Under the pieces are notes generated by a model, which did not search any database, was not told the DNA's origin, and was given only the letters and a program-made list of their open reading frames with translations. Below, one piece after another: positions 8,172-16,221 of a stretch of DNA of 64,000 nt. The translations under genes and the position numbers were made by a program. The stretch spans positions 47,834 to 111,833 of the forward strand of contig CAJKHT010000001.1 in NCBI GenBank assembly GCA_905199755.1, read 5' to 3'. Each line of letters begins with the position of its first letter. The first letter of the stretch is position 1. The DNA comes from an uncultured Eubacteriales bacterium. Its GTDB lineage: Bacteria > Bacillota > Clostridia > UBA1381.

Positions 8172-9395
8172 TCAGAATTTAAAATATTCCTTTGCGTTTT
8201 TGTAGCAAACACCCTCGACTATTTCGCAAAGTGTTTCCTCGTCATAGGGGTACTCTCCCTCCTCTACCCATTTGCCTATCAGATTACAGAAAATCCGTCT
8301 GAAATATTCATGGCGCGTATATGATACAAAGCTGCGTGAATCGGTGAGCATTCCAACAAAGCGCGAAAGCAGACCGAGATTTGCCAGTGCTTTCATCTGC
8401 TCCTCCATTCCGTCGCGGTTATCATTGAACCACCAGCCTGAGCCAAACTGGATTTTACCCGGTACGGGAGCTTTCTGGAAATTGCCGAGCATAGTACCCA
8501 GAACATAATTATCTTTCGGGTTGAGCGTATACAAAATTGTTTTTGGCAGGCTGTCTTTCATTTCCAGCTTATTAAGCAGCTTTGAAATTCCCTTTGCTAT
8601 TTCAAAATCATTCACCGAGTCAAAGCCCGTATCCGCACCAAGCTTTTCAAACATTCTCATGTTGTTATTGCGCATTGCACCTATGTGCAACTGCATAGTC
8701 CAGCCGCGCTTTGCGTATTCTTCACCGAGAAATACAAGCTTGTCGATAATATCATCATTTATTTCGTCAACCGCATGGTCGGACAGTCTGCATCCGTTTT
8801 CATTGAAATAATCCATACGCTCGGTTATATCATTGCCGATATTATCGAGGTCGGGACGAAACGCAGGTATAACCTTAACATCAAAATTCTTCAGCTGCTT
8901 GTGATATTTCAAATCGTCATACGGGTTATCGGTGGTGCATATTACCTCCACATTTGACATTTTTATAAGTCCCTGTGCCGAAAATTCATCTTTTTCAAGA
9001 CATTCGTTCACACGTTCCCATATTTCCTCCGCTGTTTTTTCGCTGAGTGTTTCATCAATGCCGAAATAACGTTTCAGTTCAAGGTGTGTCCAATGATACA
9101 TCGGATTTCCGATCATAAGCGGAACAGTCTTTGCAAACAGCTTCCACTTTTCAAAATCATCGGCATTGCCTGTTATGTATTCCTCGTCTATTCCGTTTGA
9201 ACGCATCAGCCGCCACTTGTAATGATCTCCTCCCAGGAACAAATCATATGCATTTTTAAATTTATAATTTTCGGCAATTTTCTGCGGCGGAATATGACAA
9301 TGATAATCAATTATAGGTAAATCCTTCGCGTAACTGTGATACAGTTTTTTTGCCGTTTCATTTTTCAGCATAAAATCATCATTAATAAAGCTCAT
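8172..9395 (-). CDS. uxaC: Glucuronate/galacturonate isomerase (uronate isomerase), shortened
   Basis: Uronate isomerase converts D-glucuronate to D-fructuronate and D-galacturonate to D-tagaturonate, the first cytoplasmic step of uronate catabolism. The 407-residue product matches the family closely at both ends: metal ligands in DYHCHIPP (His32, His34), then GDHYKWRLMRSNG, GNPMYHWTHLEL, the central HIGAMRNNN, and GSGWWFNDNRDGMEEQM followed by GMLTDSRSF near the C-terminus. Typical enzymes have about 465-470 residues. From memory of the E. coli protein, the missing length falls in two places in the middle, after VIPAFRPD and after RLSDHAVDE, so the catalytic barrel residues appear intact. 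The start at 9395 has GGAGGTA seven bases upstream; upstream in-frame residues lack a ribosome site. No other uronate gene is adjacent. Confidence 0.92.
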   Translation of the reverse strand: MSFINDDFMLKNETAKKLYHSYAKDLPIIDYHCHIPPQKIAENYKFKNAYDLFLGGDHYKWRLMRSNGIDEEYITGNADDFEKWKLFAKTVPLMIGNPMYHWTHLELKRYFGIDETLSEKTAEEIWERVNECLEKDEFSAQGLIKMSNVEVICTTDNPYDDLKYHKQLKNFDVKVIPAFRPDLDNIGNDITERMDYFNENGCRLSDHAVDEINDDIIDKLVFLGEEYAKRGWTMQLHIGAMRNNNMRMFEKLGADTGFDSVNDFEIAKGISKLLNKLEMKDSLPKTILYTLNPKDNYVLGTMLGNFQKAPVPGKIQFGSGWWFNDNRDGMEEQMKALANLGLLSRFVGMLTDSRSFVSYTRHEYFRRIFCNLIGKWVEEGEYPYDEETLCEIVEGVCYKNAKEYFKF

Positions 9396-9424
9396 AATAT
9401 TACCTCCATGTAAATTATAGCTTA

Positions 9425-9453
9425 ATTGTAACATTAACAGCAGATATTGTCAA
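9425..9453 (-). promoter_or_regulatory. Sigma-A promoter of uxaC
   Basis: On the complement, TTGACA (9453-9448), 17 bases and TACAAT (9430-9425) place a transcription start near 9418, about 25 bases before the uxaC ATG. It shows that uxaC can be expressed independently of the broken esterase gene upstream. Confidence 0.8.
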
Positions 9454-9461
9454 TTGTTTTT

Positions 9462-10554
9462 TTACTTTAATTCAGTAGCCTCCGGTTCTGCAAAATCTCC
9501 GAGCAAATCACCGCTTGCTTTCAAAAGTTCTGTAATCGTCTTTGCAAGATACCTTGCTCCGTTTTCGTTGAAATGTGTCAGATCGCCGTTTGGGTGGCTT
9601 TGCAGATAATCCTGATTAACCGCAGCAATCTGTTCCTTTGTGCAATAGTATTGATTTCTTGACTTCTCAAGTCCGAGTTCTTCAAAATGCGCCCATGACT
9701 CGGCATTCAAGTCAAGCAGCGTAACCCCCGCTTCGGCAGCGACGGCTTTCATCGCCTCCGCGCGCTCCAGTACCGAATTTGCGGTATTCCAGCGTTCTGT
9801 GGGAGGAGTGATAAGCACAGCCTTTGCACCCTTTGACCATGTATCGGTTATATAATTTTTCAGATTTTCCTTGTATTCTTCAATGGTTGTGTAACGCTCA
9901 GCCACCGTTGACTTGTCGTTATGTCCCATGGAAATAAATACATAGTCATTTTCTGAAAGTGTTGCCATTATTCCCGGTACGCCGTTGCAGCTGTCATTTT
10001 CCTCCCAGCGTCCCTCCGCGCGGAAAGTTTTGGTGCTTCTTCCCGCTTCCGCACAGTTATCGACCGTTAATTCCGTTTTCTCCGGGGGCATAAAATGTCA
10101 TATAACAGCCCTTTATGTTCGGAGTACTCGAAAGCCCGAAGTAATATTCTCCCGACCTGTATGCGCCTGTTCCGAGGTCTATATCGTCATCCATTTTTAA
10201 ATCATATTCAACAGTAAAATTCTCGCCGTCCGAAAACTGCGCCGCTTTTGCGGCATTAAGCGAAACACCGTAAACTCTGCTCGCTGTATTGTCAAGCTCG
10301 GCAGTCTTACTTCTGACATGGAGATATTTGTTTTCGTTATCCCCGGCAACTTCAGCCGAAAAGGTTTCATCTTTAAAATCAACCGTAGTATAAGTCCAGC
10401 CTATACTGTCGCCTGCCGTTCCTGCCGAATAACTTTCAAAATTCTCACCCCATACCGCTGACTTTGCCTCGGCTTTGTGCTGCAAAAGCGGCATGCCCGA
10501 TACCGTCACAGCCGCACTTACCGCAAAGGCAAAAAGTCTGTTAAAAAATTTCAT
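9462..10554 (-). pseudogene. GDSL/SGNH esterase (rhamnogalacturonan acetylesterase-like), broken by deletion
   Basis: Two fragments in different frames make one decayed gene. The upstream part (10554-10057, 165 codons) has a signal peptide (MKFFNRLFAFAVSAAVTVSG) and a beta-sandwich-like domain ending MTFYAPGENG, then runs to a stop. The downstream part (read from about 10091 in another frame, to 9462) carries SGNH block II (NCAEAGRSTKTF), block III (FISMGHNDKS) and the block V Asp/His (GDLTHFNENGARYLA). The block I strand with the catalytic GDS serine and about 30-40 flanking residues are absent. The change at about 10057-10085 is therefore a deletion that also shifted frame, not a simple sequencing slip. 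Intact relatives remove acetyl groups from pectic rhamnogalacturonan. The upstream fragment keeps an AAGGAG ribosome site and a plausible promoter (TTGACT, 18 bases, TAAGAT). Confidence 0.85.
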
Positions 10555-10666
10555 GTCCGTTCACTCCTTATTTTTATGTAAAATTTACGCTTATATCTTA
10601 GCATTACGGCGCATTTAAAGTCAACGGTCATTATTTCGGATATGAGGTTACTTATTTGGATAATAC

Positions 10667-10706
10667 AAAAAACGCTTGAAACAGCAAAATTTCAAACGCT
10701 TTTTTG
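10667..10706. terminator. Bidirectional hairpin terminator
   Basis: An A-run, ACGCTTGAAA, a short loop, TTTCAAACGC and a T-run form an imperfect stem flanked by A6 on the left and T6 on the right. It lies just past the niaR stop on the complement and would end the nadB-nadC-niaR transcript. Confidence 0.7.
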
Positions 10707-10710
10707 TGAT

Positions 10711-11223
10711 TTATTCATCATGTACAAGAAATTTCATTTTATCCAATGCATCTCTTATTTTATCGAGAGTACTTTCATCGGCTGCGGTAACTGTATGATA
10801 ATGGTATTCCGAGGTGACTTTTTTTAGCGGACTCGAGCGTCCTGATTTCAGACTTTCGATATATTCCGATACATCTTCATCGGACGCAATGTTAAGAGCA
10901 CCCTCTATTTTTCCGTAAATCCTGTGCCAGACAAATACATTTTTAACCACTCCGCCCAGCGAAACTATGGTGCGCAATTCCTTTTCTATTTCATTATCGT
11001 CATGCACCACCTTAAACACACGTTCCGAGCGCGGCGGCATATTGACAATATAGCCGCGGTTTGTTGAAATGATGGCATATCCCTGTTCTTTCAGCTGCGA
11101 TATATCCTTTACAATTATCTGGCGCGAAACGGACATTTTATCTGCCAAAGCTCCTCCCGATAACGGTATGTCGCTTTCTGAAATAAGCTTTATAATTTTC
11201 CCGCGTCTTTCAGCTCCGTTCAA
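10711..11223 (-). CDS. niaR: Niacin-responsive NAD biosynthesis repressor NiaR (YrxA)
   Basis: This 170-residue protein has an N-terminal HTH_11 winged-helix domain (residues 5-55, LSGGALADKMSVSRQIIVKDI) followed by a 3H domain (about 75-168), named for conserved histidines. Those seen here are His74 (VVHDD), His100 (WHRIYG) and the YHYHTV cluster at about 141-146. NiaR of Bacillus and clostridia represses nadBCA and niacin uptake genes when nicotinate is plentiful. The gene is third in line after nadB and nadC on the same strand, 14 bases from nadC, so it is autoregulated if the palindrome at 13428-13461 is its operator. Confidence 0.92.
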   Translation of the reverse strand: MNGAERRGKIIKLISESDIPLSGGALADKMSVSRQIIVKDISQLKEQGYAIISTNRGYIVNMPPRSERVFKVVHDDNEIEKELRTIVSLGGVVKNVFVWHRIYGKIEGALNIASDEDVSEYIESLKSGRSSPLKKVTSEYHYHTVTAADESTLDKIRDALDKMKFLVHDE

Positions 11224-11237
11224 CTGGCATCTCTCCT

Positions 11238-12089
11238 TTAAACAGCATGTAAATTTTTAAGAGACAAATCAAGTATCGGCGCACTGTGCGTAAGCGCTCC
11301 GCTCGATATATAATCAACTCCCAAATCAACAAGCTTTGGGGCATTTTCAAGCGTAACATTTCCGCTGCATTCGGTTTCGGCTCTGCCGCCTATATATTCG
11401 ATTGCCTCGCGCATCATGTCATACGTCATATTGTCGAGCATTATAATATCCGCACCTGCCTCTACAGCCTCGCGAACCATATCCATATTTTCGACTTCAA
11501 CCTCAATCTTTCTGACAAACGGTGCATATTCCTTTGCCATGTGCACCGCCTCCTTAACTCCTCCTGCTGCCGCGATATGATTATCCTTTAAAAGCACACC
11601 GTCGGACAGATTAAACCGATGATTATATCCTCCGCCTGCTTTGACCGCATACTTTTCAAATATACGCATATTGGGAGTGGTTTTTCTGGTATCCAAAAGC
11701 TTTGTTTTACCGCCTTCAAGCATGCTTGCGATTTTTTTCGTATATGTAGCAATTCCGCTCATTCTCTGCAGATAATTGAGTGCCGTTCTTTCGCCGGATA
11801 AAAGCACACGTATATCACCTGTAACCTTGCCGACAAGCTCACCGCTTTTTACGGCATCACCGTCATTAAAATACAATTCCGTAACCGTATCGCCGTCAAG
11901 CAATTCAAATACGCGCTTAAACACCTGCAATCCCGCAATTATTCCGTCCTGCTTGCATATAAGCTCAACCTCACCCTTGCAGTAATTCGGCATAACCGCA
12001 TTTGTGGTTATATCCTCGCTTGTTATATCCTCCCTTAATGCCTGCATTATAAGCTCATCGGCATTCGCTTTCATGGTTATGCTGTTCAT
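11238..12089 (-). CDS. nadC: Nicotinate-nucleotide pyrophosphorylase (quinolinate phosphoribosyltransferase)
   Basis: This 283-residue enzyme converts quinolinate and PRPP to nicotinate mononucleotide, CO2 and pyrophosphate. Family hallmarks are visible: LREDITSEDITTNAV at the N-terminus, GERTALNYLQRMSGIAT (about 100-116), LDTRKTTPNMR (133-143), GGGYNHRFNLSDGVLLKDNH (152-171), the EVEVENMD strand and the ending VDYISSGALTHSA. The chosen ATG has GGGAGA eight bases upstream and lies 35 bases inside the 3' end of nadB, so translation is coupled. A second ATG 15 bases downstream is possible. Confidence 0.96.
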   Translation of the reverse strand: MNSITMKANADELIMQALREDITSEDITTNAVMPNYCKGEVELICKQDGIIAGLQVFKRVFELLDGDTVTELYFNDGDAVKSGELVGKVTGDIRVLLSGERTALNYLQRMSGIATYTKKIASMLEGGKTKLLDTRKTTPNMRIFEKYAVKAGGGYNHRFNLSDGVLLKDNHIAAAGGVKEAVHMAKEYAPFVRKIEVEVENMDMVREAVEAGADIIMLDNMTYDMMREAIEYIGGRAETECSGNVTLENAPKLVDLGVDYISSGALTHSAPILDLSLKNLHAV

Positions 12090-13359
12090 GATATATTTTC
12101 TCCCTTTCTATTGATTTTAAAATATTTTCTTTATAATTTCTGTCACAGTCCGTGTATCGGCTCAGATCAAACGCAACATCGCCCGATGCACGTGTATAGT
12201 TTTCTGTTATATCCCTTGCGGCGCGCTGTGCGAAAACAAGGCTTTCAAGCAATGAATTGCTGGCAAGCCTGTTTTTACCGTGTACACCGTTGCATGCTGT
12301 TTCACCGACCGCATAAAGTCTGTCCATCGATGTTTTCGAGTACTTATTTACTTTTATGCCCCCCATAAAATAATGCTGGCTCGGAACAACGGGGATACAT
12401 TCTTTCAGAACGTCATACCCCTCCTCCAGACATCTGTTATATATATTCGGAAAATGCGATAATATTTCTTTATTCGGTATAGGTGCCATTGAAAGACGTA
12501 CATACGGCATATTATCCTTTTTCATCTGCTCTTTTATCGCGGCAGCAACAACATCACGCGGCAGCAGCTCATTAACAAACCGTTCACCTGCGGCATTAAG
12601 CAGAATTGCTCCCTCTCCGCGTACCGATTCCGATATTAAGAACCTCCGTCCGCGTTTTTGGGAATAAAGCGTTGTCGGGTGAATCTGGATGTAGTCGGTA
12701 TTAAGCAGCTTAACTCCGTGTTTTAACGAAATAGCAAGCGCATCGCCCGTAAGATGCGGATAATTTGTTGAGTTTTCGTACAATCCGCCGATGCCTCCGG
12801 TTGCAAATACTGTGTAGTCAGCTTTTATTGCGGTCATTTCACCGTTTTTGTATCTGGCAATTATTCCGCGGCATTCACCGTCCTGCTCCAAAGTATCAAT
12901 CATTTCAAGGTTTTCAATGATTTTTACATTCTTAAGCGTTTTCACCTTTGCCAAAAGTTTGGAGGTTATTTCCTTTCCCGTTATATCCTTGTGAAAAAGT
13001 ATACGCGGAATTGAATGAGCGCCCTCGCGCGTGTAAACCAAATTTCCGTTTTCATCACGCTCAAAATCCACACCGCACTCAATAAGAATTTTTATGACGG
13101 ACGGCGATGATTTTATCATTATATCCACCGATTCTTTATTATTCTCATAATGACCGGCACGCATTGTGTCCTCAAAATACAAATCGTAATCATCGGGACT
13201 TTTTAAAACGCAGATTCCTCCCTGCGCCAAAAATGAGTCGCTGTCCTCCTCGCCCTCTTTTGTTATCATGAGTATGTTTTTGTCGGACGGAAGATTAAGC
13301 GCGCAGAATAATCCGCTCACTCCCGTTCCGGCTATAACCACATCTGTCTTTATGTCCAT
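12055..13359 (-). CDS. nadB: L-aspartate oxidase
   Basis: NadB oxidises L-aspartate to iminoaspartate, which NadA condenses to quinolinate. The 434-residue product begins with the FAD-binding strand DVVIAGTGVSGLFCALNLP. It continues with DSFLAQGGICV, the active-site stretch THP-type EGAHSIPRILFHKDITG, FATGGIGGLYENSTN, the LLPRDVVAAAI helix, QHYFMGGI and YAVGETACNGVHGKNRLASNSLLESLVF. The ATG at 13359 has GGAG eight bases upstream; an in-frame extension to 13428 has no ribosome site and would overlap the promoter. nadA, the usual partner, is not in this window, so quinolinate synthase must be encoded elsewhere or the order has been rearranged. Confidence 0.95.
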   Translation of the reverse strand: MDIKTDVVIAGTGVSGLFCALNLPSDKNILMITKEGEEDSDSFLAQGGICVLKSPDDYDLYFEDTMRAGHYENNKESVDIMIKSSPSVIKILIECGVDFERDENGNLVYTREGAHSIPRILFHKDITGKEITSKLLAKVKTLKNVKIIENLEMIDTLEQDGECRGIIARYKNGEMTAIKADYTVFATGGIGGLYENSTNYPHLTGDALAISLKHGVKLLNTDYIQIHPTTLYSQKRGRRFLISESVRGEGAILLNAAGERFVNELLPRDVVAAAIKEQMKKDNMPYVRLSMAPIPNKEILSHFPNIYNRCLEEGYDVLKECIPVVPSQHYFMGGIKVNKYSKTSMDRLYAVGETACNGVHGKNRLASNSLLESLVFAQRAARDITENYTRASGDVAFDLSRYTDCDRNYKENILKSIEREKIYHEQHNHESECR

Positions 13360-13416
13360 TACACATTTCTCCAAATTCTTCCCTTGCTCTATCTTCGCCG
13401 CAAGGCATTTTATGCT

Positions 13417-13461
13417 ATTATACATCAAAAGTTTACAGTTGTCAAGACAGGTGTAAACTTT
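13417..13461 (-). promoter_or_regulatory. nadB promoter with overlapping NiaR-type palindromic operator
   Basis: On the complement, TTGACA (13445-13440), exactly 17 bases and TATAAT (13422-13417) form a perfect sigma-A promoter. The -35 box lies in the centre of a 34-bp inverted repeat (13428-13461): arms AAAGTTTACAGTTGTC and GACAGGTGTAAACTTT with a two-base centre and only two mismatched positions per arm. A repressor bound there would block RNA polymerase. Because the operon encodes NiaR, this is most likely its operator. The assignment is inference from position and symmetry. Confidence 0.85.
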
Positions 13462-13541
13462 CGTGAAAAAGCATAAAAAAACGGAATAAATTTACCGTTT
13501 TTCGCAAAAAATAAAAAAAACACAAATTATCGGAGGCAAAT

Positions 13542-13985
13542 ATGAAAAATAAAATGACCGCTCAGGAATACAATGAATACGTAAAGCAGAAAACGCCCAA
13601 TTCCAAAATAGCGAAAAACTGTATAATGGCTTTTCTGTTCGGAGGATTTATCTGCTGTATAGGTCAGGCAATTCTTAATATGTACAAGCATTTCGGTCTT
13701 GCAGAAGAAAATGCCGCAGCTGCCACCTCAATCACACTGATTTTTTTAGGCGCCCTTTTGACCGGTCTTGACATATACCCCAAAATTGCAAAGCATGCAG
13801 GTGCCGGAACCATCGTTCCCATTACCGGCTTTGCCAATTCGGTTGTTGCTCCGGCGCTTGAAGCCAAAACTGAGGGATATGTTCTGGGTACGGGCGCAAA
13901 AATTTTTACAATTGCCGGCCCTGTTATACTGTACGGAACACTTGCTTCATTCATTGCCGGAATTATATACTGCATTGCTTTATAG
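13542..13985 (+). CDS. spoVAC: Stage V sporulation protein AC
   Basis: This 147-residue membrane protein matches SpoVAC: a short polar N-terminus (EYNEYVKQKTPNSKIAKNC), then FLFGGFICCIGQAILNMY, a second helix ending in LTGLDIYPKIAKHAGAGTIVPITGF, the motif NSVVAPALEAKTEGYVLG, and a final helix. SpoVA proteins form the channel that loads dipicolinic acid into the forespore and releases it at germination. The usual partners spoVAD and spoVAE are not adjacent; a repeat element and an aminopeptidase on the other strand follow instead. The ATG has CGGAGG six bases upstream. It is divergent from nadB. Confidence 0.9.
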   Translation: MKNKMTAQEYNEYVKQKTPNSKIAKNCIMAFLFGGFICCIGQAILNMYKHFGLAEENAAAATSITLIFLGALLTGLDIYPKIAKHAGAGTIVPITGFANSVVAPALEAKTEGYVLGTGAKIFTIAGPVILYGTLASFIAGIIYCIAL

Positions 13986-13999
13986 GATAATTCGAAACC

Positions 14000-14133
14000 G
14001 GCTGTAAAAAAGTGCATAACGCATAAAACGCATCACTCGGAGTATGAATATCCCCCGAGCGATGCGTTTTATGCGTAGTTCAAGACAGCTGTCGCTGCAA
14101 TGCCCTTGAACATTCTGTAACTTTTTAACAGTC
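14000..14133. repeat. Palindromic MITE-like repeat, copy 1
   Basis: A 134-bp intergenic element with terminal inverted repeats: GGCTGTAAAAAAGTG at the left, and CTTTTTAACAGTC at the right, which reads GACTGTTAAAAAG on the complement. It contains a 22-bp stem with one mismatch (14019-14040 pairing with 14055-14076, loop of 14 bases). A clearly related element lies at 41208-41325. Both copies end a few bases beyond the stop codon of a leftward gene and probably act as transcription terminators. No ORF is present, which fits a non-autonomous miniature element. Confidence 0.72.
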
Positions 14134-14135
14134 AC

Positions 14136-15542
14136 TTATCTCTCTTTATAAAATGCCTTATAGGCACGATATGCCATGTAAATATCTCCTTTTGCCGTCA
14201 CCTCAAACGGAGCATGCATCGAAAGCACGGGAACACCGCAGTCTATAACGTCCATGTTGAGATTTGCCACATACTGCGCAATAGTTCCGCCGCCGCCCTG
14301 GTCTACCTTTCCGAGTTCTCCCGTCTGCCAGATAACTCCGTTATCGTCCATAATTTTTCCTATCTGATATACGAATTCCGCATTTGCATCGGAGGAATCG
14401 TATTTTCCTCTTGCGCCTGTATATTTCGTAAGCGCAACACCGTAGCCGGCATAGGAAGCATTATTCTTTTCCGACACATATTCATAATTCGGATCTACCG
14501 CCGCATTAACATCTGATGACATGCAAGCCGAGCGGCTTATGGTTTTGTTATATGCGGTTACTGAGCAGCTGCCGGTTGCTTTTTCCACAATTTCGGCAAT
14601 TACCATCTGCATAAAAGCGCTCTGTGAGCCGGTATTGCCCATCGAGCCGATTTCCTCTTTGTCGGCAAAGAATGCGGCTGCGGTCTTTTGGGGTGTCTTT
14701 ATATCAAGTATACCCTTTAAAGCTGTGAACGCACACACTCTGTCGTCCTGACCGTAAGCACCGACAAAGCTTTCATCAAGACCTACGTTCCTTGCTCTTC
14801 CGGCAGGTACTATCTCTATTTCCGCACTCTGGAAGTCCTTTTCACACATTCCGTATTTTTCGTTAAGAAGCTTAAGCACTGCAAATTTAACCTTTTCCTT
14901 TACGTCCTTGCTTTTTTCCGGCATACCTGCAATGAGTATATTCATATTTTCTGCCTCAATGCCCTCGGTCATTTTCTTCGACATCTGATCCTTTGCAAGA
15001 TGCGGCAGCAAATCCGTTATACAGAATACGGGATCGCTGTCCTTTTCACCTATGGAAAGCTCTGTTTTTCTGCCGTCTGCGGTTATAATCACCCCATGTA
15101 TCGCAAGCGGCAATGCTGTCCACTGGTATTTCTTTATGCCGCCGTAATAGTGCGTTTTTAAAAGCGCCATATCGGTGCTTTCATACAGCGGATTCTGCTT
15201 TAAATCCAGTCTCGGTGAATCTATATGCGAGCCGACGATATTTATTCCATCCGTAATATCCTCCGTACCGATAACCGCCATAAAGACATTTTTCAATCTG
15301 TTTACGGCATAAATTTTATCTCCGGCTTGCAGAGTAGCTTTGGATTCGAGCGGAACAAAGCCGTTTTCCTCCGCTTTTTTAACTATTTCCTTAACACATT
15401 CACGTTCGGTTTTGCCGTTATCCAAAAAGCCGCGGTATTCATCGCACAGTGAAAGCATTTCCGCCTTTTCGCCGTCCGTAATTTCTTCATACACGTTCTT
15501 CCGCTTCAACGCAAGACTCTCAAACAATTCCTTATCTTCCAT
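14136..15542 (-). CDS. M18 family aminopeptidase (aspartyl aminopeptidase-like)
   Basis: This 468-residue cytosolic zinc aminopeptidase belongs to family M18. Metal-ligand regions are visible: GSHIDSPRLDLK (about 104-115), GAYGQDDRVCAF, the catalytic and ligand acidic pair in FFADKEEIGSMGNTGSQS, and the C-terminal histidine in VLSMHAPFEVTAKGD. M18 enzymes remove N-terminal residues, often acidic ones, from peptides. Length is typical (430-480). It stands as a single gene between the repeat element, whose right end lies just past its stop, and the Asp23-like gene. Confidence 0.92.
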   Translation of the reverse strand: MEDKELFESLALKRKNVYEEITDGEKAEMLSLCDEYRGFLDNGKTERECVKEIVKKAEENGFVPLESKATLQAGDKIYAVNRLKNVFMAVIGTEDITDGINIVGSHIDSPRLDLKQNPLYESTDMALLKTHYYGGIKKYQWTALPLAIHGVIITADGRKTELSIGEKDSDPVFCITDLLPHLAKDQMSKKMTEGIEAENMNILIAGMPEKSKDVKEKVKFAVLKLLNEKYGMCEKDFQSAEIEIVPAGRARNVGLDESFVGAYGQDDRVCAFTALKGILDIKTPQKTAAAFFADKEEIGSMGNTGSQSAFMQMVIAEIVEKATGSCSVTAYNKTISRSACMSSDVNAAVDPNYEYVSEKNNASYAGYGVALTKYTGARGKYDSSDANAEFVYQIGKIMDDNGVIWQTGELGKVDQGGGGTIAQYVANLNMDVIDCGVPVLSMHAPFEVTAKGDIYMAYRAYKAFYKER

Positions 15543-15619
15543 TATGTATCAATCCTTCCGCCTATGTATTATAAAATCAGCCGCATTAAGAATAAAACCG
15601 TTCCTAATGCGACCGTATT

Positions 15620-16141
15620 TTAATCGTTTATTTCTTCTTCCTCGTCATCTTCCGCAACGGGTTCCTCATTCACCGTATTCGGAGTCTCGGGAATTTCGGG
15701 AGTATTTTCCTCCTCCTTTTCAAAGCTTACACCTTCAATATGAATATTTACCTTTTCAACATTCATACCTGTCATTGTTTCCACATTATTTTTTACATTT
15801 TCCTGTATTTCCCATGCCAGCTCGGGGATTCTTACACCGTAGTCCACCACAATGTATAAATCAAGCAATACGGAATTTTCCGTTATCTCAACCTTTACAC
15901 CTTTACCCTGATTTTTTCTCGCACCGAACATCTCGGCAATTCCGCCGGCAAACGAGCTGTACATACAATGCACACCCTCGATTTCCGTCGCTGCCATGCC
16001 GGCAATAGTCGAAACAACCTCCGCCGAAATTTTTATATTCCCTATTTCCTCGCCTGCTTCCGTATCATCGACAGATGTCACTATCTCTGTACCCTCGGCA
16101 TCGGTAAATGCTGTTTCCTCTCTTGTTTTATTTTCGTCCAT
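15620..16141 (-). CDS. Asp23/Gls24 family envelope stress protein
   Basis: This 173-residue protein has the Asp23 domain at about residues 33-140: GNIKISAEVVSTIAGMAATEIEGV, then GVKVEITENSVLLDLYIVVDYGVRIPELAWEIQENVKN, then MTGMNVEKVNIHIEGV. Both tails are very acidic; the last 30 residues contain runs of Glu, Asp and Pro. Family members sit at the membrane and respond to envelope or alkaline stress, with no enzymatic role known. AGGAGG lies eight bases before the ATG. It follows the spoIIIA operon but has its own sigma-A promoter, so vegetative expression is likely. Confidence 0.9.
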   Translation of the reverse strand: MDENKTREETAFTDAEGTEIVTSVDDTEAGEEIGNIKISAEVVSTIAGMAATEIEGVHCMYSSFAGGIAEMFGARKNQGKGVKVEITENSVLLDLYIVVDYGVRIPELAWEIQENVKNNVETMTGMNVEKVNIHIEGVSFEKEEENTPEIPETPNTVNEEPVAEDDEEEEIND

Positions 16142-16192
16142 TTTACAATCCTCCTGTAAAAATAAAGTAATCGTCTTATAAATATATTATTT

Positions 16193-16221
16193 ATTATAAC
16201 ACATAATTTATTTAACTTCAA
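16193..16221 (-). promoter_or_regulatory. Sigma-A promoter of the Asp23-like gene
   Basis: On the complement, TTGAAG (16221-16216), 17 bases and TATAAT (16198-16193) begin inside the last codons of spoIIIAH. This lets the Asp23-like gene be read outside sporulation. Confidence 0.68.
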
